Source: Sandaracinaceae bacterium
GTDB taxonomy: Bacteria; Myxococcota_A; Polyangia; Polyangiales; Sandaracinaceae
DNA length: 64,000 bases
Assembly (NCBI GenBank): GCA_020633195.1
Contig: JACKEC010000018.1
Location: forward strand, 496,001 to 560,000
Direction: 5' to 3'
The translations under genes were made by a program, and so were the position numbers. Shown one piece after another: positions 51,341 to 61,146 of the stretch. The notes under the pieces were generated by a model. That model searched no databases and was not told where the DNA came from. It saw nothing but the letters and a program-made list of their open reading frames with translations. The first letter of the stretch is position 1. The number at the start of each line of letters is the position of its first letter.

Positions 51341-52500
51341 TGTGCCACAGTGCGCGCGTGCTCCACGGGGGACGCGCCGGGGTCTGGATCGCGCTCGCGC
51401 TCGTCGCGTCGGCCGCCGGCTGCCAGCCGCGCTCCCGACCGGTCCAGTTCGTGAAGCCCGCGCTCCTCGACGCGATGGGCCCGCGCATCGAGGCCGCCGC
51501 CGCGGAGGGCCCCGCCGCGCTCGCGCCGTTCTTCGACTGGGACGGCCTCGCCGAGCGCTCGGCCCCCGCCGGCCTCGCGCTCGGCGAGCGGGAGGGGTTC
51601 TTGCGCGGCGTCCGCGAGAGCCTCGGCGCCGACGGCGGCGGGCTCGTGCGCGCGATCACCGACGGGCGCTACTCGTACCGAGGCGTCGCGTGGCGTGACG
51701 GGCACCCCGTCGCGCGCTTCCGGTTCCTCCCGCCCGCGGGCGGCTTCAACTTCCACGACCTCGTGATCGTGCGCACCGACGGCGGCGAGGCGCGCGTCGT
51801 CGACATGTTCGTGATGACGAGCAGCGAATACGTCTCCGACTCGATGCGGCGCATCGCTGCGTTCCTGCTCGGCGACACCTCGAGCGTCATGGCGCGGATC
51901 TTCGGGGACCAGGCGGTCAGCCAGGACGACATCGACGCGGTGCGCGACTTCAACCAGCTCGCGGCCAACGGCGACGCGAACGCGGCGCTCGCGGCGTACG
52001 ACGCCCTCGCGCCCCGGATCCGACAGCAGCGCGCGATGCGGCTGCTCCGCGTCCAGGCCGCCTCGCGCCTCGACGATCAGGCTCGCTACCTCACCATCCT
52101 GAACGAGACCGCCGTGAACCTCCCCGGCGATCCCGCGCTCAGCTCGATGATGCTGGACGCCCACTACCTCTCGGCGAGCTGGGACGCCTGCCTCGCGGAC
52201 CTCACCGCGCTGCGCCTCACCTACGACGACCCCTACATCGACGCGTTCGAAGGCCGCGTCCACGTCGCCGCGGGCGACCACGCTCGGGCCCTCGCCCTGG
52301 CCGACCGCGTGATCGCGGCGGAGGACTCGCTCATCGACGGCCACGACGTCGCCCTGCTCGCCGCGCTGGGCCTCGGCCAGACGGACCGAGCGCGCCACGA
52401 GCTCGACCGGCTCGTGGCCGAGCACGGCGTCGACCCCGCGCGGCTCGCGAGCCTCCCCGGCTACGAAGGCGTCGCCTCGCTGCCGCCGTCGAGCCCCTGA
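51340..52500 (+). CDS. Lipoprotein with C-terminal TPR-like repeats
   Basis: A 386-residue predicted lipoprotein. The signal is MCHSARVLHGGRAGVWIALA with a lipobox SAAGC; a later GTG at 51358 would give a shorter signal. Residues 40-170 form an alpha/beta domain with 'GGFNFHDLVIVRTDGGEAR', and residues 190-380 hold TPR-like helix pairs ('LTILNETAVNLPGDPALSSM', 'ARALALADRVIAAEDSLIDG'). It is joined to the DMT exporter by TGATG, so translation may be coupled. Function unknown. Confidence 0.6.
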   Translation: MCHSARVLHGGRAGVWIALALVASAAGCQPRSRPVQFVKPALLDAMGPRIEAAAAEGPAALAPFFDWDGLAERSAPAGLALGEREGFLRGVRESLGADGGGLVRAITDGRYSYRGVAWRDGHPVARFRFLPPAGGFNFHDLVIVRTDGGEARVVDMFVMTSSEYVSDSMRRIAAFLLGDTSSVMARIFGDQAVSQDDIDAVRDFNQLAANGDANAALAAYDALAPRIRQQRAMRLLRVQAASRLDDQARYLTILNETAVNLPGDPALSSMMLDAHYLSASWDACLADLTALRLTYDDPYIDAFEGRVHVAAGDHARALALADRVIAAEDSLIDGHDVALLAALGLGQTDRARHELDRLVAEHGVDPARLASLPGYEGVASLPPSSP

Positions 52501-52636
52501 AGCCCGCGCGGTGGCCGATACCGCCACGCCCCGACCGGCGCCGCCACCCTCGGCCACATCGGCCCCTGTGGATGACCTGTGACTCCGCATCGGACGAGGC
52601 GCGGGGCCGGTCTCGCTCTTGCTCAGGACCGGATCG

Positions 52637-53668
52637 ATGGAGCGCGACGACGACGCCTGGGACGGGACGCGGCTGCGCCTGGATCGGCTCGGCGCGCCCG
52701 CCCTCGTGATCGACGCGCGCGGCCGGATCACCGGGTCGACGGCGGAGGCCGAGGCGCTGCTCCGTCGGGTCGGCGCGATCGTCGACGAGGAGGCGGCTCG
52801 CCTGCCCGCTGGGCTCGCCGCCGTGATCGAGGGCGCCCCGCCGGGGAGCCCGCTCCCGTGGTGTCCCGCTGGGAGCCGCGGCCCGACGATCCTCTGCACC
52901 TCGCTCCCGCTCGGGGTCGGCCACAGCCTCGTGACGCTACGCGAGGACACCTCCGCGCCGTCCGGGAGCCTCGACCAGCGCCTCCATCAGCAGCGCCTCG
53001 AGCTGACCGGCCGCCTCGTCGCGAGCAGCCTCCACGACCTGCGCGCGCCGCTGACCTCGATCGTCTACGCGGGCGAGGTGCTGACGGGGACCTTCGGGCA
53101 CCTCACCGCCGAGCAGTCCGACGAGCTCGTCTCGGACATCATGGCCTCCGCGCAGCGGATGCGAGGGATCGCCGACGGCCTCCTCGGCTTCGCCCGGATG
53201 GAGGCGGCGGCGCCGGACTCGAGCCTGCTCGAGGTGTTCGACCGCGTGTCGGAGCTGATGCGGCCGATCCTCCGCCGCGAGGACCACCGGCTGCGCACCT
53301 ACCTCACCGCCGACGCGCGGAGCCTCCCGCACGGCGGGTTCATCGTGGAGCAGATCCTCGTCAACCTGATCCTCAACGCGGTCGAGGCCGCCGACGCGCC
53401 GCTCGAGATCCAGGTCGTCGCGGAGCTCTCCGACGCGCGGCCCGGGATGGTGCGCGTCCGGGTGCGCGACGACGGCCCCGGGATCCCTCCCGCGGTGCGG
53501 CCGCTCGTGTTCCAGCCGTTCTTCACGACGAAGGCGGCGGGGACCGGGCTCGGGCTGACCACGGCGCGCGACTCGGCGCGCGACCAGGGCGGCGATCTGA
53601 TCCTGGACGAGCTCGAGCCGCCCGGCGCCAGCTTCAGCCTCTACCTGCCCGCGCAGGCGCCGTCCTGA
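52637..53668 (+). CDS. Histidine kinase HK1 of the signalling island
   Basis: A 343-residue soluble histidine kinase with no transmembrane segment. Residues 15-105 are a PAS-like domain. The H-box is SSLHDLRAPLTSIVY with His133 as phosphoacceptor. The ATPase domain has an intact N-box (VEQILVNLILNAVEA), G1 (DDGPGIPP) and G2 (GTGLGLTTAR). It is therefore expected to autophosphorylate. AGGA lies 8 nt before the ATG. It ends against the convergent GTPase gene with no gap (TGATCA contains both stops). It is a paralogue of HK2 at 56265. The partner receiver may be at 58516 or 59626. Confidence 0.85.
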   Translation: MERDDDAWDGTRLRLDRLGAPALVIDARGRITGSTAEAEALLRRVGAIVDEEAARLPAGLAAVIEGAPPGSPLPWCPAGSRGPTILCTSLPLGVGHSLVTLREDTSAPSGSLDQRLHQQRLELTGRLVASSLHDLRAPLTSIVYAGEVLTGTFGHLTAEQSDELVSDIMASAQRMRGIADGLLGFARMEAAAPDSSLLEVFDRVSELMRPILRREDHRLRTYLTADARSLPHGGFIVEQILVNLILNAVEAADAPLEIQVVAELSDARPGMVRVRVRDDGPGIPPAVRPLVFQPFFTTKAAGTGLGLTTARDSARDQGGDLILDELEPPGASFSLYLPAQAPS

Positions 53669-55177
53669 TCACGTCTCTGGGGTCGCCGCCTCGGCGACGC
53701 GGGCGAGCGTGGCCGCCGCGACGCTCGAGGGCTCGCGCGCGTGCCATCGGGCGAGCGAGCCGCGGATGCGCGCGTAGTCGCTCCGGTCTCGCGACATGCC
53801 GCGGAGGATGGGCGTGAACTCGCGCTCGAGCAGGGCGGGAATTTCTTTCTGATCCGCCGCCCCCGGGTCCGCGGTGAAGGGCATCAGCCCGACGTAGTGG
53901 GGCTGAGCGCCGAAGTCGGCGGACACCGTCCAGAGCGTGCAGGGGATCCCGAGCTCGGAGCGCAGGATCGCGTCGTGCGCGCGCAGGAGCTGCTCGGCCG
54001 CGCCGCGGACGTGCAAGACGAGCTGCTCGGGCTCGGCGTGCTCGAGCGCGGCCATGAGCAGCTCGCGCAGCGACGACATCACGCGCACGAGCTGCCAGAG
54101 GCGAAAGCGCCCGCTGCCCGCGCCGGCGAGGATCACGGTGCGACCCGACGAGAGCACGCGGCTGTGGACCGCGTGCATGCGAGCCCAGTCGATCAACGCG
54201 CGTCGGCCTCCGTCCGCGTCGGGGTAGAGCGCCTCCGCCGACGAGTGGAACCGCCAGCCGCTGCCCGAAGCCCACCAGTCGCCGCGGGACGTGCGCGTGG
54301 GGACCAGGTCGAGCCTCGAGACCTCGGCGAGGAGCGTCCGCCCGTCGACGGGCGGCCAGATGAAGCCGCCCGGCATCATCGGATCGGGGACGAAGACCTT
54401 CTCCTCCTCCATCGAGAGCATCGCCGCCTGCACCGCGGCCCGCAGGGGCGAGAGCTGCGCGATCTCCACCTCGAACGGCGAGGGCTCGGCCGCCGGCGCG
54501 GGCTCCCACGCGGGCGACACGCCGGCCGCCTTCTCGAGCGACGTCAGCTCCTCGAGCAGCTCGTCGGGGCCGTCGACGTCGGGGCGCCCCTCGTGCAGGA
54601 GGCCTGCGTCGGCGAGCGCGCGGACCCGATCGAGCGCGAGGCGCACCGCGAAGACGAACGCCTCCCGCACGCCCTCGCCCGTGGTGGCGATGGTCTCGAC
54701 GATCGCGACCGGGACGATGCCCTCGATCGCCTCGTGGATCCGATGGCGGGCCACCGCGTCGGGGTCGTCCCGCTTGTTGGCCTGTAGGACCAGGCCGACC
54801 GGCGGCTGCTCCTCGCGGCATCGCGGCCGAAGCTCGCGCAGCACGTCGTAGGCGCCGTCGATCTCGCTCGCCCGCGTGTCGGCCACGAGGACGATCGCGT
54901 CCGCCGAGGCCAGGAGGTGCTCACGCCGGGCGCGGAGCTCCTCCTGGCCTGGGACGCTGACGATCTGGCAGTGGATCTGCCGGCCGTCGAACAACCCCCC
55001 GACGTAGTCGACCCAGTCGAAGAACATCGTTCGACCGTCTCGCTCTTCGGGGGACGAGATCCCCACCCCCAACCGCTCGGCGAGCGTCCGCAGCGTGGTC
55101 GTCTTCCCCGACAGCGGGGCCCCGTCGTAGACCACGCGCACCACCAGGACGCCGCGCTCGCTGTGAATGGTCGGCAT
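53669..55177 (-). CDS. MglA-like GTPase with long C-terminal extension
   Basis: A 502-residue cytoplasmic protein. Residues 10-190 are a Ras-like GTPase close to MglA: P-loop GAPLSGKT (19-26), 'VSVPGQEE' (G3, about 73-80) and NKRD (134-137). The switch region has an MglA-style 'FDWVDYVGGLFDGRQIHCQI'. Residues 190-500 form an extension absent from MglA: an acidic linker, then a helical/beta domain containing GAGSGRFRLWQLV. MglA sets polarity with its GAP MglB in myxobacteria. Two MglB-like genes precede it in the same operon. Its exact role is not known. Confidence 0.78.
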   Translation of the reverse strand: MPTIHSERGVLVVRVVYDGAPLSGKTTTLRTLAERLGVGISSPEERDGRTMFFDWVDYVGGLFDGRQIHCQIVSVPGQEELRARREHLLASADAIVLVADTRASEIDGAYDVLRELRPRCREEQPPVGLVLQANKRDDPDAVARHRIHEAIEGIVPVAIVETIATTGEGVREAFVFAVRLALDRVRALADAGLLHEGRPDVDGPDELLEELTSLEKAAGVSPAWEPAPAAEPSPFEVEIAQLSPLRAAVQAAMLSMEEEKVFVPDPMMPGGFIWPPVDGRTLLAEVSRLDLVPTRTSRGDWWASGSGWRFHSSAEALYPDADGGRRALIDWARMHAVHSRVLSSGRTVILAGAGSGRFRLWQLVRVMSSLRELLMAALEHAEPEQLVLHVRGAAEQLLRAHDAILRSELGIPCTLWTVSADFGAQPHYVGLMPFTADPGAADQKEIPALLEREFTPILRGMSRDRSDYARIRGSLARWHAREPSSVAAATLARVAEAATPET

Positions 55178-55213
55178 GTTTGGCGCCTCGGCGACGGGGC
55201 GGCGAGCGCTCCC

Positions 55214-55585
55214 TTACTGCTGGAGGCTCGAGGCGTGCCGGTTCACCGCCGACCGGACGATGGCGAGGTTGCTCTGCCCTTTGTCGACGGCCATGTAGAG
55301 GAACGTCGACGGATTGACGAGCTTGATGAGGTGGATCTGATCGCTGAGCGAGATCAGCATGTCCTCGATCGAGCCGTTGAGCCCGAGGGTCTGCATGATC
55401 TTCAGCTTCTGCTTCACCAGCTCGCTGTTGTAGGCGCTCGCGGCGGTGAGATCGAAGTCGGAGCGCACGCTCTTGACGGCGAGGGTCATCCCGGATTCGA
55501 GGTCGACCAGCGACGCGGCGATGAACCCGTTGCAGTCGTTTTGGATGAGCTCGAGGGACTCGACCAGTTGCTTTTCACTCGGCAT
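55214..55585 (-). CDS. Roadblock/LC7 protein B (MglB-like)
   Basis: A 123-residue protein of the roadblock/LC7 fold. It has the typical order helix-strand-strand-helix: 'ESLELIQNDCNGFIAASLVD', then 'TAASAYNSELVKQKLKIMQT' and 'IEDMLISLSDQIHLIKLVNP'. MglB-type members form homodimers and act as GTPase-activating proteins for MglA. Here the neighbouring GTPase is the likely partner. A GAAGGGAAG precedes the ATG. It follows its paralogue by 13 bp and precedes the GTPase by 36 bp, so the three make one operon. Confidence 0.82.
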   Translation of the reverse strand: MPSEKQLVESLELIQNDCNGFIAASLVDLESGMTLAVKSVRSDFDLTAASAYNSELVKQKLKIMQTLGLNGSIEDMLISLSDQIHLIKLVNPSTFLYMAVDKGQSNLAIVRSAVNRHASSLQQ

Positions 55586-55598
55586 CGGCTGCTTCCCT

Positions 55599-55961
55599 TC
55601 AGACCGTGAGGTCCTTCTCGATCGAGGCGAGCTGGTGGCGCGCCATGGCCAGGTTCCCCTTGGCCTTGTCGAGCACGAGGTAGATGAAGAGCCCCTCGTT
55701 GGAGCTCAGGGGGCGGATGAGGTGGTACTGCTTGCCGAGGGTGATGAGGATGTCCTCGATGCCGTCGGTGAGGCCGAGGGCGCTCATCGTCTTGCGCTTG
55801 GCGCGGATGACCTCGGTGTTCCCCGCGGCCGCGACCTCGAGGTTGACGGGCCCGCCGCCCTCGGCGCCGAGCATCATGCCGCTGTTGCTGTCGACGACGC
55901 AGCCGCCGTACGAGCCGTCGAGCTCGAGCAGTCTCTTGAGTGAGTCTTTGATGTTCGCCAC
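55599..55961 (-). CDS. Roadblock/LC7 protein A (MglB-like)
   Basis: A 120-residue roadblock/LC7 protein, first gene of the GTPase operon. Recognisable blocks are 'DSLKRLLELDGSYGGCVVDS' and 'NSGMMLGAEGGGP', then 'DGIEDILITLGKQYHLIRPL' and 'EGLFIYLVLDKAKGNLAMAR'. It is clearly related to protein B at 55214 but differs in the first strand, so the two may form a heterodimer. GTG at 55961 has GGGGAG 5 nt upstream. Role: probable GAP or scaffold for the GTPase at 53669, by analogy to MglB. Confidence 0.82.
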   Translation of the reverse strand: MANIKDSLKRLLELDGSYGGCVVDSNSGMMLGAEGGGPVNLEVAAAGNTEVIRAKRKTMSALGLTDGIEDILITLGKQYHLIRPLSSNEGLFIYLVLDKAKGNLAMARHQLASIEKDLTV

Positions 55962-56264
55962 GTCTACTCCCCTTGCTGTTGTGCGGCGCGCCGTGCGGCC
56001 GTGTCGGATTCGAGGAGAGGTTTTGCAACGGGCGGGCCACCGCCTCGGCGAGCCGATCGAGCGCGCGACGGCGGCCGCCACCCCTCGATCGTTGGATCTC
56101 GACGATCGGGGTGTCGGATTCCGACACTCGACCCGACAGGCCCGACGATCCCCGACACCGGATCGCCCCGACTTCCGCCTCGTTCGCGGGACGTACGCCG
56201 CCTTCGCCGCGCGCCCGGCCCGACGTCCTCCGCGGAACGTCGCTTGCTTCAGGTCGCCTTCCGA
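55962..56264. promoter_or_regulatory. Divergent regulatory region with GTGTCGG repeats
   Basis: About 300 bp separate the LC7-A gene and HK2. They contain a perfect palindrome GTGTCGGA-T-TCCGACAC (56111-56127), a second GTGTCGGATTC copy at 56001-56011, and CCGACA at 56133-56138 and 56152-56157. The first copy is a direct repeat of the palindrome's left half. I see no gene here. The arrangement suggests operators for a shared dimeric regulator; no sigma-54 promoter was confirmed. Confidence 0.45.
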
Positions 56265-57314
56265 ATGGCGAGCGCGTTCGACCCTGCCGCGACCACCCTC
56301 GACCTCCGCGCGGTCGAGGCGCCGCTCGCGCTGTGCTCCGTGCAGGGCGAGCTGCGGGACACGAGCCCGCGCGCCCGCGAGCTCCTCGCGCGCCTTTGCG
56401 ACGTGCGCTCGATCCCCGCGCAGCTCCCTGGGGAGCTCTTCGCGGCGGTGGCCCGCGCCGCGGAGGGCGAGCTCGTCGAGTGGCGCCCCCCGAGCCGCCG
56501 ACGCAGCCGGCTCCTCTGCGCTCGCTACCGACAGGGGAGCGCCTGGCTCCTCGTGCTTGGGGAGCGGTCGGTCGCGCCCGACGAGGGGCGGACCCGCCGG
56601 GCGCAGGCGCAGCGGCTCGAGGTCACCGAGGGGTTGATCGCGAGCATCGCGCACGAGCTGCGGAGCGCCGTGGCGAGCATCGTCTACAGCACCGACTTCC
56701 TCGCGGTGTCGGGCGCGACGCTCTCCTCCGAGGCGCTGCGGGAGACCACCGACGAGATCGTCATGGCGAGCCTCCGGATCCGCGGGACCGTCGACGGGCT
56801 CCTCGACTATGCGCGACTGGGCCCGAGCTTCGCGGCGCCGGTCTCGCTGCGCGACATCCTCACCCGCTCGCAGGAGCTGCTGCGCGCCTCGTACGGTCAG
56901 GGCTCGAACACGCTCGAGATCCAGATCCCCCCGGAGGCCGACTGGGTGCTCGGCAACGCGCTGATCGTCGAGCAGGTGTTCGTCGCCGTGCTGCTCGCGG
57001 CGGGTCGCGGCGCCGATCGCCCCGTGCGGGTCGTCGTCGCGGCCCAGCGCGCGCCCCGGCCGGGCGCGGACGCGAGCGCGCCGTTGGCGGTCCGGGTGCG
57101 CATCTGTGACGACGGCCCTGGCCTCTCCGAGGAGGTGCGGGCGTCGATCCGCGGCTCGTCGGTCACCGCCTCGGATCCCGGCGTCGGCGTCGGGCTCACG
57201 AGCGCGCGCGAGGCCGCCGAGTCGCTCGGGGGGGCGCTGGTGCTCGAGGCCGTCGACGGCTCGCTGTGCCTCACCCTCTACCTCCCCCTCGCCACCGCCC
57301 CTGGAGGTAGCTGA
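56265..57314 (+). CDS. Histidine kinase-like HK2, N-box degenerate
   Basis: A 349-residue soluble protein similar to HK1. A PAS-like part (1-105) leads to the H-box ASIAHELRSAVASIV (His130). In the ATPase domain the N-box reads VEQVFVAVLLAAGRG: both Asn residues found in HK1 are replaced by Ala. G1 (DDGPGLS) and a G2-like GVGVGLTSA remain. Loss of the Mg-ATP-coordinating Asn predicts little or no ATP binding, so it may be a phosphorylation target, phosphatase or scaffold. It is followed directly by a roadblock-like gene (TGAGTG). Confidence 0.75.
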   Translation: MASAFDPAATTLDLRAVEAPLALCSVQGELRDTSPRARELLARLCDVRSIPAQLPGELFAAVARAAEGELVEWRPPSRRRSRLLCARYRQGSAWLLVLGERSVAPDEGRTRRAQAQRLEVTEGLIASIAHELRSAVASIVYSTDFLAVSGATLSSEALRETTDEIVMASLRIRGTVDGLLDYARLGPSFAAPVSLRDILTRSQELLRASYGQGSNTLEIQIPPEADWVLGNALIVEQVFVAVLLAAGRGADRPVRVVVAAQRAPRPGADASAPLAVRVRICDDGPGLSEEVRASIRGSSVTASDPGVGVGLTSAREAAESLGGALVLEAVDGSLCLTLYLPLATAPGGS

Positions 57315-57671
57315 GTGTCGTCATCGATCGAGATCGCGCTGATCCACGTGCGGCGAGGAGAGATCCTCGAGGTGATCGAGGGCGGCGGGCCGAGCGAGCG
57401 CCTCGAGGGCTTCGCCGCCGCGGTCCCGGAGATCTTCGCGACCGACCGCATCTCCTGGGAGCTGGTCTTCGGACAGGTCCGCCCCGAGGCCGGGACTCTG
57501 GGGCTCGAGGATCTCGTCCTCGTCTCGGAGGGCTACGTCCACGTCGCCGCGAGGCTCCCCGAGGAGCCCCTGCTCGCGTTGCTCACGGTCGCGCCGCGCG
57601 AGGGCGCGGTGGGGCTGATCCTCGCGAGCGCGCGGGCGCGGCTGGAGAGCGTCCGGGAGGCGCGGCGATGA
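57315..57671 (+). CDS. Roadblock/LC7-like protein C
   Basis: A 118-residue protein. It starts with GTG immediately after the TGA of HK2. The fold is inferred from its similarity to the C-terminal part of the receiver fusion at 58516: 'ERLEGFAAAVPEIFATDRIS' here versus 'ERLDALAAFVTEIFSAKLTA' there. The strands GYVHVAARLPEEPLLALLTV and the final helix match the LC7 order. It overlaps the next gene by 4 bp (ATGA). A role as adaptor between kinases and the GTPase module is inference. Confidence 0.65.
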   Translation: MSSSIEIALIHVRRGEILEVIEGGGPSERLEGFAAAVPEIFATDRISWELVFGQVRPEAGTLGLEDLVLVSEGYVHVAARLPEEPLLALLTVAPREGAVGLILASARARLESVREARR

Positions 57672-58519
57672 ACCCCGCGCGCCTCACGATCCCGCCGAGC
57701 ATCCCCGCGGACGCCGCGCTGCTGCACGGCGCGGTCGAGCTGCTCGGGACGATCGAGGAGCTGCCGTCCGACGCGACGGGGGTGCTCGGCTTCGGCAGCT
57801 ACGGCAAGGTGCTGGTCGAGTCCCGCAGCATCTGCTGGGCGGTCGCGCTGGGCATGGAGCAGCGCCTCACCGAGCTGCTGCGCCACCAACGCAACCCGCC
57901 CCTGCCGCGCGAGTTCGTCGACGACCTGTTCCGCGAGTGCAAGCGCACCGGGCGGCACCTCGGCGAGACGCTCCTCGCGAGCGGGGAGATCTCGGAGGCG
58001 GGGCTCCGGACCGCGCTGTTCCGGCACACGACCGAGGCCATCGCCCACATCGCGCGCTCGGGCGCGAAGTGCGAGGGCTTCGTGCCGCACGCGCAGGCGG
58101 GCTACGACGCGCGGTTCGTGTTCACGCCGCCGGAGGTGCTCGCCTCGATCGGGGGTCGCTGCGACAGGGCCCTCGCGGCCGCCGCGCGGGTCCACCTCGA
58201 CGTCCGCTTGGTGCCGGACAGCCAGGGCCTCGCGTTCATCCGCGACGCGCGGATGAGCACGCCGGTGATCGTGGCGGTGGGCGCGCAGACGGATCTGCGC
58301 GTGGCGCACCTGCTCGATCTGGCGAGCTGGGCGTCGAGCCTCTTCGACGTCGCCGACCTCTTCGATCCCGGCGTGCGGTTCGTGACCGGGACGTGGCGGA
58401 GCTCGAACGCCGTGGTCGCGTGGCGCGACGGAGAGACCTACTACGCGGCGCGGTGCGCCAGCCGGGCCGCGGCGACGATCCTGGCGGCGCGCCTCGACGA
58501 GGCACGGAGCCCGACATGA
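57668..58519 (+). CDS. Signalling protein of unknown family (island component)
   Basis: A 283-residue soluble protein. Residues 35-150 contain 'GFGSYGKVLVESRSICWAVA' and 'HLGETLLASGEISEAGLRTA', the latter like the MshEN-type 'LGexLvxxGxisxxxL' helix found in signalling and type IV pilus proteins. The last 85 residues (DLRVAHLLDLASWASSLFDV and onward) may be another roadblock-like layer. No active-site motif. Both ends overlap neighbours by ATGA, so it is co-translated with the LC7-C and receiver genes. Confidence 0.65.
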   Translation: MNPARLTIPPSIPADAALLHGAVELLGTIEELPSDATGVLGFGSYGKVLVESRSICWAVALGMEQRLTELLRHQRNPPLPREFVDDLFRECKRTGRHLGETLLASGEISEAGLRTALFRHTTEAIAHIARSGAKCEGFVPHAQAGYDARFVFTPPEVLASIGGRCDRALAAAARVHLDVRLVPDSQGLAFIRDARMSTPVIVAVGAQTDLRVAHLLDLASWASSLFDVADLFDPGVRFVTGTWRSSNAVVAWRDGETYYAARCASRAAATILAARLDEARSPT

Positions 58520-59622
58520 CCCGGGTCCTCATCGTCGACGACGACCCGTTCCAGCTCCGCCTGCTCGCGCGGGTGATCTCGCTGCGAGGCACCGCGATGT
58601 CCGTCCTCACCGCGAACGGCGGCGCCGAGGCGATCCAGGTGCTCGAGCGCAACGCGATCGACCTCGTGCTCACGGATCTTCAGATGCCCGACGTGAGCGG
58701 CTTCGACCTGCTCGCCTGGCTCATCGCGAACCAGCCGCAAGTGACCGTGTTCACGATGACCGCGTACCCGCACGACGAGGGCGTCAGCCGCCTGCGCGAG
58801 CTCGGGAGCGTCGAGTGCTTCACCAAGCCGCTCGACGTGCAGTCCGTCCTCGAGCGGATCACCAGCACGCTCGAGAAGGAGGTCCGCGGTCACGTCCGGA
58901 ACCTCAGCCTCGCGTCGCTGCTCCAGCTCATCGAGATGGAGCGCAAGACCTGCACCCTCACCGTGGAGTCGGCGGGCCGCGTGGGGCACCTCTTCGTGCG
59001 CGGCGGCCAGCTCATCGACGCGAGGTGGCAAGGGGGCGACGGGACGCCGGCGGCGATCGCGATCGCGGCGTGGTCGTCGCCCGCGATCACGATCGCGAGC
59101 GCGTGCCGCACCCAGCGCGAGACCGTCGACCGCCCCCTCGGCTTCATCGTGATGGAGGCGATGCGGATCCTGGACGAGGAAGAGCGCGCGGCCAAGGAGC
59201 TCCCCCCGCCGGAGCCCAGCGGCCCGCCGTCGAGCCTCCCCCCGCCGGAGCGGCCGAGCCGCACCGTGTCCGAGTTCCCGGTGGGCGCGCCGCGCGAGTC
59301 GGGGGTCATCCTGATCGTCGATCGCGCGACCGGTCGCGTCCGCACCGCGACCGGAGTGTTCGAGCGCCTCGACGCGCTCGCCGCGTTCGTGACGGAGATC
59401 TTCTCCGCGAAGCTGACAGCGCTCGCCACGATGGATCTGCAGGACGACCTCGAGGAGCTCGTCATCACGACCAAGCGCTACTGGGCGCTGGCTCGGCCGC
59501 TGCCCCTCGAGCACCCGAGCCTCGTGGTGCTGCTGTTCGAGCCCACGCGCGCGACGTTGCCGATGCAACGGCTCGAGCTCGATCGCTTCATGGCGGCGCT
59601 CGACGCGTGGACGAGCCTCTGA
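58516..59622 (+). CDS. Receiver-DUF4388-roadblock-like fusion protein
   Basis: A 368-residue response regulator. The receiver domain (1-115) has the acidic triad DDD (residues 8-10), phosphoacceptor Asp54 (LTDLQMPD) and Lys104 (TKPLD). Residues 125-225 are a DUF4388/PATAN domain ('LSLASLLQLIEMERKTCTLT', HLFVRGGQLIDARW). After a Pro-rich linker, residues 268-368 are a roadblock-like domain (VFERLDALAAFVTEIFSAKL). The fusion could carry phosphorylation signals from HK1 to a GTPase-type output. It ends in a CTCTGA/TCAGAG hairpin shared with the convergent NtrC gene. Confidence 0.8.
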   Translation: MTRVLIVDDDPFQLRLLARVISLRGTAMSVLTANGGAEAIQVLERNAIDLVLTDLQMPDVSGFDLLAWLIANQPQVTVFTMTAYPHDEGVSRLRELGSVECFTKPLDVQSVLERITSTLEKEVRGHVRNLSLASLLQLIEMERKTCTLTVESAGRVGHLFVRGGQLIDARWQGGDGTPAAIAIAAWSSPAITIASACRTQRETVDRPLGFIVMEAMRILDEEERAAKELPPPEPSGPPSSLPPPERPSRTVSEFPVGAPRESGVILIVDRATGRVRTATGVFERLDALAAFVTEIFSAKLTALATMDLQDDLEELVITTKRYWALARPLPLEHPSLVVLLFEPTRATLPMQRLELDRFMAALDAWTSL

Positions 59623-59625
59623 CGC

Positions 59626-59631
<6 letters not shown>
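59617..59631. terminator. Shared stop-codon hairpin
   Basis: CTCTGA (59617-59622), CGC and TCAGAG (59626-59631) form a perfect inverted repeat. Both stop codons, TGA on each strand, lie inside the stem. Only 3 bp separate the two genes. This can work as a bidirectional terminator. Confidence 0.45.
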
Positions 59632-61011
<1,380 letters not shown>

Positions 61012-61146
61012 GCTGCTCTCGATCCACGTCTCCCTGGCGCCGGCCTTCGAGGTAGAGCGAGAGTAGGCAATGTCCTCGCGGACCACAACCGAGCCCGCAG
61101 CGCGGCCGCGGGAATCGCGGCGTGACCGTCACGCGTCTGGGCCCTC

